Source: Alphaproteobacteria bacterium
GTDB lineage: Bacteria; Pseudomonadota; Alphaproteobacteria; Ferrovibrionales; Ferrovibrionaceae
DNA: 64,000 bases
Assembly: GCA_017307375.1 (NCBI GenBank)
Contig: JAFKFH010000009.1
Span: 248,001-312,000 of the forward strand
Reading direction: 5' to 3'
In this document: positions 35,389 to 44,214 of the stretch, piece after piece
How the letters are laid out: each line of letters begins with the position of its first letter
How positions within the stretch are numbered: position 1 is the first letter of the stretch
The notes under the pieces: model-generated
Databases searched by the model: none
Told to the model about the DNA's origin: nothing
Seen by the model: the letters and a program-made list of their open reading frames with translations, nothing else
Made by a program: the position numbers and the translations under genes

Positions 35389-35443
35389 GGGCGGCGAAAA
35401 TCCGGGCAGCCGGATTGTGACCGTCTGCAACAAAAAAGACCCG

Positions 35444-36196
35444 TCAGGCGCTCATGAAGCCGCCGTCGACGCACAGATTGTGGCCGACGACGAATCCCGA
35501 ATGCGGCGACGCCAGCCACAGCACCGCCTCGGCCACCTCCTCGGGCGTGCCCAGCCGGCGGATCGGCAGGCCGGCCGCAACGGCAGACATGTCGGCGATG
35601 CCGGAAGCCAGCATCATCGGGGTTTCGACGCGGCCGGGCGAGACCGCATTGATCCGGACGCCGCGCGGCGCATATTCCATCGCCGCCGATCGGGTCAGCG
35701 ACACCGCCGCTGCCTTCGAGGCCGCGTAGAGCGACAGGCCGGGATTGGGGTTGCGCAGACCGGAGACCGAGGCGTTGTTGACGATCACCCCGCCGCCGCG
35801 CGCGAGCATCAGCGGGATCTGCGCCTTCATCGCCAGAAACAGACCGCGGACGTTGACGTCGAAGACGGCGTCGTAGACCGCCTCGGGCTGGGCCGCCAGC
35901 TCGGCCCGCCGCTCCTGGAAACCCGCATTGTTGAAGGCGATGTCGAGACCGCCGAGGACATCGGCCGCCACCGCAACCGCTGAGGCGACGGCGGCCGGAT
36001 CGGCGAGGTCGGCGCGGTGGAAATGCGATTCGGGGCCACATGCGGCGGCAACCTCGGCCCCGCGGCCGGCGTCGCGGCCGACCAGCATTACCCGGGCACC
36101 GCGCCTGGCAAAGGCGATGGCAGCGGCGCGGCCGATGCCGGAGGTCGCGCCGGTAACGAGAACCGCCTTGCCGGCGAAAGCGTCGCTGTCTTGCAT
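35444..36196 (-). CDS. Short-chain dehydrogenase/reductase
   Basis: This 250-residue classical SDR has the cofactor motif TGATSGIG, NNAGF and the catalytic YAASK. The C-terminus VVGHNLCVDGGFMSA matches glucose-dehydrogenase/3-oxoacyl-reductase-like members. Substrate is unknown. It is transcribed alone, divergent from the CHASE histidine kinase gene with 121 bp between. Confidence 0.88.
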   Translation of the reverse strand: MQDSDAFAGKAVLVTGATSGIGRAAAIAFARRGARVMLVGRDAGRGAEVAAACGPESHFHRADLADPAAVASAVAVAADVLGGLDIAFNNAGFQERRAELAAQPEAVYDAVFDVNVRGLFLAMKAQIPLMLARGGGVIVNNASVSGLRNPNPGLSLYAASKAAAVSLTRSAAMEYAPRGVRINAVSPGRVETPMMLASGIADMSAVAAGLPIRRLGTPEEVAEAVLWLASPHSGFVVGHNLCVDGGFMSA

Positions 36197-36317
36197 GACC
36201 GAAACTTCCTTCCATTCGTGTCATCGCGTATTGGCCGCGATTGCAGGGGCTTGCCCGCGGCCGGCATCGGACGCAGTGTGCCCCGATGATAGTCTTCGCC
36301 GACCGAGATTGACGACG

Positions 36318-38681
36318 ATGCGGCTGCCGCCCTTGCCGGCCGCCACCCGGATCGGGGCCGCCATCGCGGCCGCCGGGCTGGTCCTACTGGTCGCACTGAT
36401 GTGGTTCCTGGGCGTCGACGATCGGCGGCAGGGCCACGAACGGGAATTTCGGTCGGCCGCGGCCGGCGCCACGCATATCCTCGAAACCCGGCTGGCGGCC
36501 GAGGCCCGCATGCTGACCGGTCTGCGGGCGTTCATCCTGTCGTCGACGGCCGTCACCCCGGAGGAATGGACCGGCTACGTGCACGCGCTGAACCTGGCGC
36601 AAGTCGCGCCGGGGACGCTGGCAGTCGGCCAGGCCCGCCGTGTCGGCCCGGGCGAGACGGCCCCTCTGGCCGTCACCGACTATACCGTGATCGGCCAGCC
36701 GGCGGCCGGCACGGATCTCGCCTCCGACGCGATCCGTCGTGCCACGATCGGACAGGCGATGACGGCCGATGTCGCCATCCTGTCGCCGCCGGTCCGGCGG
36801 CCCGCCGGCGACGGCCCGGCCATGGTGATGGCACTACCGTTTTCGACGACTTCAGGCGGCATTGCCGGGGCGGTCTTCAGCGAACTGGATCCGGCCCGGG
36901 CGCTGCCCGATCTCGCCCGCCTCGCCGCGCGGGAGGTCATCCTGACCTTGACGGATGCGGCGCAGGGTACAGTGCTCTATCGCGGACCCGGCGAGAACAG
37001 GACCCCGCTGTTCAGCCTGACGCGGACCATCGAGGTCAATGGCCGGCAGCTGACGCTCGATGTGCGCACGACCACCGACGCCGATGCCGCCTACAGGGCC
37101 GAACTGATGCGCATCGGCCTCCTGTGCAGCGGCACGCTGCTGCTGGCCGCCGGCTGCCTGGCGGCGGTGCTGATCGCGCTGCGCCGGGCAAGCGTCGAGC
37201 GGCTGAAGGACTTCGCCGCCTCGGCGGCCGACTGGTTCTGGGAAACCGATGCCGGCCACCGGATCACCTGGGTCTCGTCCGGTATCGAGGCCTCGCTGGG
37301 ACGCAAGGCCGACTGGTATGTCGGGCGCGACGGCGTCAGCCTGGGCAGCAGGGTGGACAGCGAGGTGACGCGCAACTTCCACAAGGCGGTCGCCGCCCTC
37401 CAGCCGTTCCGCGACATCGAATATGTCCGGACCACGCCGAACGGCCGCCGGCGGATCCAGATCTCCGCCCTGCCCCGCTTCGATGCCGCCGGCCGCTTTC
37501 TCGGCTATCGCGGCGTGGGGCGCGACGTCACCGCCTTGCGCCGCTATCAGGCGCGGCTGCGCGACGCGCTGGCCAGCCTGGCCGAGGCCTGCCTGCTGTT
37601 CGATGACGAAGGACGCCTGATCGCCTCGAACCTGCCGGCGCGCCGGCTGTTCGCGCCCTATGCCGACGATGTCAGGCGCCAGCCGTCGCTGGCCGAGGTC
37701 CTCGCCGACATCGCGGCCGTGTTCGAAACACCCCAGGATTGGGACGGCAGCCTCGCCCTGCCGCTGCCCGCCTCGCGCAGGGTGACGCTGCGCCAGCGAT
37801 CGACCTGCCGGCGCTTCGACCTCGGCATCGATCCGACGTCGGAAGGGGGCGCGGTGATGCTGTTCGTCGACGTGACCGCCTTCGAACGCGAGCAGGCGGC
37901 GCTGGCCGCGGCGCTGGCGCGGGCCGAGGCCGCCCACCGCGCTAAGTCGATCTTCCTGGCCAATATGAGTCACGAGCTGCGCACGCCATTGAATGCGATC
38001 CTCGGCTTCTCCGAGATCATGATGCAGGAGATGTTCGGCCCGCTGGGCAACGAGCGTTATCGCGATTATGCGCGCACGATCCACGGCTCGGGCTCGCATC
38101 TGCTGGCCCTCATCACCAATATCCTGGAGATGTCGCGGCTCGAAGCCGGCAAGCGCGACCTGCAGCCGACGCCGCTGCGGCTTGGCGACAGCGTGGCCGG
38201 CGTGCTTGCACTGCTCGACCCGCTGGCGCGGCACCGCGGTATCACGCTCGTGCCCGGCGAGGGGCCGGCCGGGACTCTGGTGAGGGCCGACCCCTTGGCG
38301 CTGCGCCAGATCCTGATCAACCTGCTCGGCAACGCGGTCAAGTTCGCCGGCAACGGTGGCAAGGTCACCGTCGTCTGGACCGTCCGCGAGACGATGGTCG
38401 AGACCGCGATCACGGACGACGGGCCCGGCATCGCGCCCGACCTGCTCGGCCGACTCGGCCGGCCGTTCGAAAGCGGCCAGGCGGGACGCAGCGACATCGC
38501 CGGTACCGGCGGCACCGGCCTCGGCCTTGCGATCTCCCAGGATCTGGCACAGATGCAGGGCGGCGCGCTGGCGATCGCCAGCACCCTGGGTGCCGGCACG
38601 ACCGTCACCCTCACCCTGCCGCTGGCGGCGTCAGAACAAGACCACCACGAGCGTCAGGAACAGGAGCACGAGACCCGGTAG
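36318..38681 (+). CDS. CHASE-PAS sensor histidine kinase
   Basis: This 787-residue membrane kinase has one N-terminal helix (about 12-30), a periplasmic CHASE-like domain (LTGLRAFILSSTAVTPEEW), a second membrane helix near residues 270-290, two PAS-like domains, HisKA and HATPase. The H-box NMSHELRTPLNAILGF has an intact phosphoacceptor histidine. NLLGNAVKF, DDGPGIAP and GTGLGLAI are the ATP-site motifs. Ligand and partner regulator are unknown, and no response-regulator gene is adjacent. Its 3' end overlaps a convergent gene by 51 bp. Confidence 0.9.
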   Translation: MRLPPLPAATRIGAAIAAAGLVLLVALMWFLGVDDRRQGHEREFRSAAAGATHILETRLAAEARMLTGLRAFILSSTAVTPEEWTGYVHALNLAQVAPGTLAVGQARRVGPGETAPLAVTDYTVIGQPAAGTDLASDAIRRATIGQAMTADVAILSPPVRRPAGDGPAMVMALPFSTTSGGIAGAVFSELDPARALPDLARLAAREVILTLTDAAQGTVLYRGPGENRTPLFSLTRTIEVNGRQLTLDVRTTTDADAAYRAELMRIGLLCSGTLLLAAGCLAAVLIALRRASVERLKDFAASAADWFWETDAGHRITWVSSGIEASLGRKADWYVGRDGVSLGSRVDSEVTRNFHKAVAALQPFRDIEYVRTTPNGRRRIQISALPRFDAAGRFLGYRGVGRDVTALRRYQARLRDALASLAEACLLFDDEGRLIASNLPARRLFAPYADDVRRQPSLAEVLADIAAVFETPQDWDGSLALPLPASRRVTLRQRSTCRRFDLGIDPTSEGGAVMLFVDVTAFEREQAALAAALARAEAAHRAKSIFLANMSHELRTPLNAILGFSEIMMQEMFGPLGNERYRDYARTIHGSGSHLLALITNILEMSRLEAGKRDLQPTPLRLGDSVAGVLALLDPLARHRGITLVPGEGPAGTLVRADPLALRQILINLLGNAVKFAGNGGKVTVVWTVRETMVETAITDDGPGIAPDLLGRLGRPFESGQAGRSDIAGTGGTGLGLAISQDLAQMQGGALAIASTLGAGTTVTLTLPLAASEQDHHERQEQEHETR

Positions 38682-39269
38682 CGCGACCGAGGCGACCGCC
38701 TCGGCCGTGCCGGTCGCCTTGCCCGGGCGCCAGGCGCGCCCGGCCCAGGGCAGGCTGGCCAGGACCAGGGCAAGACCGAGGATGGTCCAGTTGCGGAACC
38801 GCAAGCTCGGCTCGGTCGTGCACAACGCCAACGAAAGACTCTCGGGCGTCTCGACCCAGAGCCACAGCCCCGGCCGCTGGCGCGGATGTTCCTGCAGGAA
38901 CGCGGCAATGCCCGCAGGCAGCGGCTCGCCCCGGTTCCTGAGCACTTCCGTCAGGCGAAAGCCGGCGCGCGTCGCCGTGCCCGCAATCATCGTCCGGATG
39001 ACCGTGGCCTGGGCGGCGGCACCCTCGCGCGGCAGGGGCCAGGCGAATTCCTCGGTCGCGGTGCAGGCCAGCCTTGCCGACTGCGCCAGTCCGCCCAGCG
39101 CCGAGGCCAGCATCGGGTCGTCGACGGCAAGGGCCGGTATCGGCAGGTCGAGTCCCAGAATTCGGGAATCGCGCACCGGCTGCGCCGCCGCGGGCAGCAC
39201 CGCAGCGACGATCAACAGGGCCGCCGACACCAACAGGCGGCTGATTGACTTGCGCAGGCAGGCTGGCAT
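38631..39269 (-). CDS. Uncharacterised exported/membrane protein
   Basis: This 212-residue protein has a signal peptide (LLVSAALLIVAAVLPAAAQP), a soluble part with two cysteines (ARLACTATEEF and ALCTTEPSL) that could form a disulfide, and two C-terminal membrane helices (about 160-178 and 190-210). I recognise no domain. The start MPACLRK follows GAGGGAC. It is divergent from another unknown membrane protein gene, 45 bp away. Confidence 0.72.
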   Translation of the reverse strand: MPACLRKSISRLLVSAALLIVAAVLPAAAQPVRDSRILGLDLPIPALAVDDPMLASALGGLAQSARLACTATEEFAWPLPREGAAAQATVIRTMIAGTATRAGFRLTEVLRNRGEPLPAGIAAFLQEHPRQRPGLWLWVETPESLSLALCTTEPSLRFRNWTILGLALVLASLPWAGRAWRPGKATGTAEAVASVALPGLVLLFLTLVVVLF

Positions 39270-39314
39270 TGTCCCTCGTGGACGTTCCGATTCGGCAATG
39301 GAGACATAAACCAT

Positions 39315-39809
39315 ATGGCGCGGCCCGACCACCGGCAGCCAGGCGCCGCTGCGCCGCCCCTGCCGCTTCCGGCGCGGTTCAATGCACGCTACCGCCGTTT
39401 CGACAGCTGGCTGCGCGGCCGCCCGGCAATCCTGGGCGTGACCTGCATCGTCCTGATCATCGCGACGACGCTGGTCCGCACCTTCCCGCTCACCGCGCTG
39501 CTGCCACTCGGCGGCATGGCGGTGCTTGCCGCGGCGGCGCTGGCCCTGGGGTTTGCCGCGCTCGGGCCGCTCGGTGCCCTGGCGACGGCACTGTGGGCCG
39601 TGTGGTCGCCGTTGGGCGATCTGACGCTCGGCTGGCTGCTCGGCGTCGCGCCGTCGGCGCCCGTTGCAGCCACGATTGCCGCGCCGGCCGCGCTGTTTGT
39701 CGCCTTGGCCGGCGCCAACTGGTGGTTCGCCCGCCGCCATGGCTGGGACCTGCGCGGCTCCTTCGCCGTGGCGCTCAGCCTCGCACTGTCGCTGGCACCG
39801 TTACGTTGA
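39315..39809 (+). CDS. Uncharacterised membrane protein
   Basis: This 164-residue protein has a Pro/Ala-rich cytoplasmic N-terminus (about 1-38) and four to five hydrophobic segments from residue 40 onward. No conserved motif or family is recognised. It is divergent from the gene at 38631 and 108 bp upstream of the GGDEF-EAL gene, so it might share that transcript. Confidence 0.65.
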   Translation: MARPDHRQPGAAAPPLPLPARFNARYRRFDSWLRGRPAILGVTCIVLIIATTLVRTFPLTALLPLGGMAVLAAAALALGFAALGPLGALATALWAVWSPLGDLTLGWLLGVAPSAPVAATIAAPAALFVALAGANWWFARRHGWDLRGSFAVALSLALSLAPLR

Positions 39810-39917
39810 CGAAAGCCACCCCGCGACAAATCGACGGCTGTACCAACTGGCGCTTGCATCGCCGTCGCCCACCACTAAGCTGAAGACTGGTTCAGTGTGG
39901 CAGGGAGCCCAGACATA

Positions 39918-41963
39918 GTGGAGCAAGGGCCGGCGCGATATTTCGATTCGCTCGCCGTACGCCAGGCATGGCGTGCCTTGCTCGTCGCCTTGTTCATCGG
40001 CCTGCTGCTCGGGGTCGTGGAACTCGGCATTGCGCTGAAGGCCGAGCAGAACAAGCTGCGGGCGCTGAAGGAACAGATCCTCAACCTGGCCGGCGGCGGC
40101 GTCGCCAATGCCGTCTGGTCGCTGAATGCCGGGCTTGCCAACGACATCCTGCGCAGCCTGCTGGCCATCGAAAGCGTGCAGGAAGCCTGGATCAAGGACG
40201 ACCGCGGCGGCTATCTCGCCGCCGCCTCGCGCACGCCAGAGCCGCTGACCCCGGCCCAGACCTGGGTCGCCAACGTGTTCTTCAAGGATATCGACGCCCA
40301 GGTGCGCGAGGTCTACCCGCCGGAGACCGCGTCGGTCCAGCACGCAAGACGCCAGATCGGCTCGTTCGGCGTGCGGATGAACACGAACCTGCTGGCGCGC
40401 GACTTCTTCAACCTGGCGACGACCCTGCTGCTCGGGGGGGTGGCGCGCGCCGTACTGATCGCGCTGGCGCTGGCGGTCGTCTTCCATGGCTTCCTGACGA
40501 GACCGTTGTCGAGCCTGGGCCGCGCGATCCGGGCCGTCGATCTCGACGCGCCGGAAAAGACGACCGTGGTCGAACCGGCCAATCACCGCCGCGACGAACT
40601 AGGCCAGCTGGCGCAGACCGTAACCAACTTGCTCGAGCGGCTGGCGAAAAGCCAGGTCGAGCTGCGCCGGCTCGCCACCCGCGACATCCTGACCGGCCTG
40701 CCCAACCGCGCGCTGATCATGGAGACGCTCGAACATTCGATCAGCCTGGCCCAGCGCAACGCCACCGGCGTCGCGATCCTGTTTCTCGATCTCGACCGCT
40801 TCAAGCATGTCAACGATTCGCTCGGCCACGGCATGGGCGACGAGCTCTTGATGAAGGTCGGCGAGCGGCTGCAGTCGGTGATCCGCAAGGGCGACACCGT
40901 CGGGCGCCTTGGCGGCGACGAATTCCTGATCATCGCCGAGCAGGTCGGCGGGCCGAACGAGGTGGTGCCGGTCGCGACCCGGATCCTGCAGGCCCTGGCG
41001 CCGCCCTTTGCCATCGGCGAGCATCGGCTGCATGTCGGCGCCTCGATCGGCATCTCGCTCTATCCGACCGATGCGACCGACCCGTTGACCCTGTTCCGTC
41101 AGTCCGACACGGCCATGTATGCCGCCAAGGCGGTCGGCGCCGGGCGCTGGATGTTCTTCTCCAAGGAGATGACGGAACGCGTCGCCGTCCGGCTCAAGGT
41201 CGAGGGCTCCTTGCGCAAGGCGCTCGACCGCGGCGAATTCGAACTGTTCCTGCAGCCCAAGGTCGAAGCCCGGTCGATGCGCATCGTCGGCGCCGAGGCG
41301 CTGATCCGCTGGCGCACCGCCGAGGGCTACGTCTCGCCGATGGAATTCATCCCGGTGGCCGAGGAAACCGGCGTCATCGTGCCGATCGGCTACTGGGTGC
41401 TGGAAGAAGCCTGCCGCATCCAGACCCGCTGGCAGGAACGCGGGCTGCGCCTCAATCTGTCGGTGAACGTCTCGGCCCGCCAGCTCGAGGACGACAAGTT
41501 CCCCGAACAGGTCGACCGCATCCTGCGCAGCCATGGCGTCTCGGCCGGCGACATCGAGATCGAAATCACCGAAACCGTCCTGATGAAGCGGGTCGAACGC
41601 GACATCGGCATCCTCAACATGCTGCGCGCGCTCGGCCTGTCGATCTCGGTCGACGATTTCGGTACCGGCTATTCCAGCCTCGCCTATCTGCGCAGCCTGC
41701 CGATCTCGGCCCTGAAGATCGACCGCAGCTTCGTCAACGATATCGAACGTGACCCGGTGATCGCGGCGACGATCATCAGCCTGGCGCAGCGCATGTCGCT
41801 GAATTCGGTGGCCGAGGGCGTCGAAACCCAGTTGCAGGTCGACTGGCTGCGCAGCCACGGCTGCGACTATCTGCAGGGCTATGCGATTGCCAAGCCGCTG
41901 CCGCTGGCCGAATTCGAGCGGCTGCTGGCTGCGCAGACGGCGCTGATCCGCTCCGGCTCCTGA
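39918..41963 (+). CDS. GGDEF-EAL c-di-GMP signalling protein
   Basis: This 681-residue inner-membrane protein has two membrane segments (about 18-38 and 170-195) flanking a periplasmic sensor region, then a HAMP-like linker, GGDEF and EAL domains. GGDEF looks intact (LGGDEF, I-site RKGD five residues before). EAL also looks intact (GAEALIRW, NVSARQ, EITETVLM, DDFGTGYSS, VAEGVET). Both synthesis and breakdown of c-di-GMP are possible. I prefer the GTG at 39918, 10 nt after GGGAG; another in-frame GTG lies at 39897. It directly precedes the phage tail module. Confidence 0.92.
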   Translation: MEQGPARYFDSLAVRQAWRALLVALFIGLLLGVVELGIALKAEQNKLRALKEQILNLAGGGVANAVWSLNAGLANDILRSLLAIESVQEAWIKDDRGGYLAAASRTPEPLTPAQTWVANVFFKDIDAQVREVYPPETASVQHARRQIGSFGVRMNTNLLARDFFNLATTLLLGGVARAVLIALALAVVFHGFLTRPLSSLGRAIRAVDLDAPEKTTVVEPANHRRDELGQLAQTVTNLLERLAKSQVELRRLATRDILTGLPNRALIMETLEHSISLAQRNATGVAILFLDLDRFKHVNDSLGHGMGDELLMKVGERLQSVIRKGDTVGRLGGDEFLIIAEQVGGPNEVVPVATRILQALAPPFAIGEHRLHVGASIGISLYPTDATDPLTLFRQSDTAMYAAKAVGAGRWMFFSKEMTERVAVRLKVEGSLRKALDRGEFELFLQPKVEARSMRIVGAEALIRWRTAEGYVSPMEFIPVAEETGVIVPIGYWVLEEACRIQTRWQERGLRLNLSVNVSARQLEDDKFPEQVDRILRSHGVSAGDIEIEITETVLMKRVERDIGILNMLRALGLSISVDDFGTGYSSLAYLRSLPISALKIDRSFVNDIERDPVIAATIISLAQRMSLNSVAEGVETQLQVDWLRSHGCDYLQGYAIAKPLPLAEFERLLAAQTALIRSGS

Positions 41964-42130
41964 ACCTCGGAACCCGGGCCGCCGTCGGGCGGCCACTTTG
42001 CCCTGGCCGACTGCGCCGGCGGCGCTCCGTGTTTGCCCACTCCCTTGTCAACCCGCGTGTCGTCGGAGGAAAATCCTCCTGCCGCGGGAGGCGCGCACCA
42101 GATTAATATTTTCTATATGTCGTATGGCCA

Positions 42131-42157
42131 TTGACAGGTTGGACCTGCTTTGATACT
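42131..42157 (+). promoter_or_regulatory. Candidate promoter of the tail module
   Basis: A perfect TTGACA (42131-42136) is followed 15 bp later by GATACT (42152-42157), just downstream of an AT-rich patch that could act as an UP element. The spacing is short and the -10 imperfect. Confidence 0.45.
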
Positions 42158-42255
42158 TGAAAGCCATGGTTGAAGATTCCGCGTTGCCGCAGGCGGCGCT
42201 TCGGACCTGACGCCATGCCAGCCACTCCATGATCTGAACCGTTAGCCGGTTGCTG

Positions 42256-42277
42256 CCCGCCCGAATCACCGGGCGGG
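42256..42277 (+). terminator. GC-rich hairpin in the tail-module leader
   Basis: CCCGCCCG pairs with CGGGCGGG around a 6-nt loop; TTGTTT follows ten bases later. It could be a weak terminator or attenuator between the promoter and the tail genes. Confidence 0.4.
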
Positions 42278-42455
42278 TACCCGGTTGTTTCCCCTGGCCG
42301 CAGGATCGCTGCGGGCGGGCGGAATTGCCATGCCCTGAGCGTCGGACGCTCTCCGATCTTCATCCGGTGCGCGCCATCGCGACGGTGCGCAACGAGCCAG
42401 CTCCCAGGGGCTCGGCGGGCCTCCCCCCCTTTTCGTCACCATGAGGAAATCCAAA

Positions 42456-43694
42456 ATGGCCTATCAGAGCCAGTCGAACGGCTATGTCGCCTACAAACTG
42501 CAGTCCGGCCTGGGCAACCAGGCTTCCGGGTCGGGCGCCGCGATCCTGCCGATCGTCGGCGGAACGCCCGGCAAGGTCACGAAGGCGGTTTCCGCCTCGA
42601 ACCTGGTACGACGCGACGGCATGCGCGTCCGCGGCCGCCACGGCTCGCAGAAGACGTCGGGCGCCTATTCGAGCGAACTGATGGTCGGCGCGTTCGACGA
42701 GGTGATGGCGGCGGTCATCCGCGGCACCTGGAGCGCGCCCGACCTCGGCGTCACCAATGCCACCGGCGCCATGTCTTCGGCCACGCTGTCGGCCGGCGGC
42801 AACACCGTGACGTTCTCCGGCGGCTCGATCATCACCGCGGGCTATCGCGTCGGCGACGTGCTGCGCAACACCGCCGGCCTCGACGCCGCCGACCAGGGCC
42901 GGAACCTGCGCATTACCGGCATGACCGCCACCACGATCACCTTCGCGGAAACCCTGACCGCCGTGGCCGGCCCGGTCTCGACCTGGAGCTTCGTTCGCCC
43001 CGGCCGCGTGCTGATCAACCCGGCGCCGGGCGCGCTGGTCCGCCGCTACTTCACCATCGAGGAGAACGAGGTCGACATCGACGGCTCGGAACTGTTCACC
43101 GACGCCGTATTCGGCTCGATGAAGTTCTCGATGCAGCCGGACGGCCAGGTGCTGTTCGACCCGAGCTGGACCGGTACCGGCCAGTTCGAAAGCAAGAACG
43201 GCACCGGCGCCCCGCATTTCACCGGCCCGACCGAACCGACCGAGGCGCCGCTGTCGGTCGCCGACGCGACGGTGCGCCTGGGTTCGAGCGACCTGGTCGA
43301 CATGACCGCCTTCGAACTGACCGTCAATCTCGGCCTGAATGCGCCGGTCGTCGCGGCGTCGAAGTATTCGCCCGATGTGTTCGACGGCCAGATGTCGATC
43401 GGCGGCAGCCTGACCGCGCTGCGCTCCGACCTCGGTCGCGTCGCGCAATTCCTCGACGAGGACCAGCTGTCGCTGCACGTGCTCGCCGTCGGCAACGAGA
43501 ACAATCCGCAATCCTTCATCTCGATCTACGTGCCGAACTTCACCTTCGGCGGTGTCGACAAGTCGGCCCTGAGCCGTCAGGGCGGGGCGCGCACCCAGCA
43601 GCTCGCCATCCCCGAGGATCTCGTCGGCATCGACACCCGCGGCGGGGCCTATGACCCGACGATGATCAAGATCCAGGTCTCGAACGCGGCCTGA
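42456..43694 (+). CDS. Phage tail tube (major tail) protein
   Basis: This 412-residue structural protein is the first gene of the tail module. A repeat-like beta-rich body (LSAGGNTVTFSGGS, GYRVGDVLRNTAG, FEGTVNL-like strands) and its position before the chaperone and tape-measure genes identify it as the tube subunit of a non-contractile tail. The ATG at 42456 is preferred over 42441, because AGGAAA lies 8 nt before it. It is preceded only by a non-coding leader; no head-tail connector gene is present. Confidence 0.75.
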   Translation: MAYQSQSNGYVAYKLQSGLGNQASGSGAAILPIVGGTPGKVTKAVSASNLVRRDGMRVRGRHGSQKTSGAYSSELMVGAFDEVMAAVIRGTWSAPDLGVTNATGAMSSATLSAGGNTVTFSGGSIITAGYRVGDVLRNTAGLDAADQGRNLRITGMTATTITFAETLTAVAGPVSTWSFVRPGRVLINPAPGALVRRYFTIEENEVDIDGSELFTDAVFGSMKFSMQPDGQVLFDPSWTGTGQFESKNGTGAPHFTGPTEPTEAPLSVADATVRLGSSDLVDMTAFELTVNLGLNAPVVAASKYSPDVFDGQMSIGGSLTALRSDLGRVAQFLDEDQLSLHVLAVGNENNPQSFISIYVPNFTFGGVDKSALSRQGGARTQQLAIPEDLVGIDTRGGAYDPTMIKIQVSNAA

Positions 43695-43702
43695 TCGACT
43701 GC

Positions 43703-43730
43703 GGCGCGCTCCCCCAGCGGGGCGCGCCGT
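43703..43730 (+). terminator. Attenuator-like hairpin after the tail tube gene
   Basis: CGGCGCG pairs with CGCGCCG, with a further CCCC/GGGG inner stem and a 2-nt bulge, followed by TCTCTCTCCC. It could reduce transcription into the low-copy chaperone and tape-measure genes. Confidence 0.5.
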
Positions 43731-43773
43731 CTCTCTCCCGTCCAGCATTCATTCCTTCTGAGGGAACTCCACG

Positions 43774-44214
43774 ATGACCGTCGCCTTCGATATCGATGTC
43801 TTCGACACTGCCGATACCGCGGAACTGACCATGGTCCACCCCGTGACGGGCGAACCGACCACCTGGGTCTGGACGCTCGCCGGCCCCGGCCATCCCAAGA
43901 CCATCGAGCAGTCGAACCGGATCGCCCGGGAGCGGCTCGACCAGGAGCGCCAGAAGGAGCAGGCGCGCGTCAACGGCAAGAAATGGCATGAGCCGCGCCG
44001 CGAACCGGAGGAGGAGCGCCGCCGCAACTGCGCCTATTTCGCCGAGCGCGTGGTGGCCTGGACGCCGTGCCGCATCAACGGCGACGACTATCCGTTCACG
44101 ACCGAGAACTGCATCGCCATCCTCGCCGACCCGCGCAAGCCGCGCATCTTCAACCAGCTCGCCACCTACTTCGCCGGTGACGAGGCTTTTACCGCGCGCT
44201 CCGCGACCAGCTGA
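43774..44214 (+). CDS. Tail assembly chaperone, zero-frame (G-like) product
   Basis: This 146-residue acidic, charged protein occupies the place of lambda gpG, between the tube and tape-measure genes. It contains a helical charged segment (about 50-85, ERLDQERQKEQARVNGKKW) and ends at 44214. The ATG follows GAGGGAA. A second, longer product is probably made by slipping back one base at TTTT (44187-44190); see the entry at 44181-44570. Both are expected to chaperone the tape-measure protein and not to enter the mature tail. Confidence 0.8.
   Translation: MTVAFDIDVFDTADTAELTMVHPVTGEPTTWVWTLAGPGHPKTIEQSNRIARERLDQERQKEQARVNGKKWHEPRREPEEERRRNCAYFAERVVAWTPCRINGDDYPFTTENCIAILADPRKPRIFNQLATYFAGDEAFTARSATS

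Larger units (their letters stand above)
41964..42455 (+). other. Non-coding leader of the phage tail module
   Basis: This 492-bp gene-free stretch separates the GGDEF-EAL gene from the tail genes. It holds a GGAGGA-AAA-TCCTCC dyad (42065-42079), an unusually AT-rich patch around 42100-42120, a candidate promoter (42131-42157), and a GC-rich hairpin (42256-42277). There is no repressor, integrase or att-like gene in it. Confidence 0.6.
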
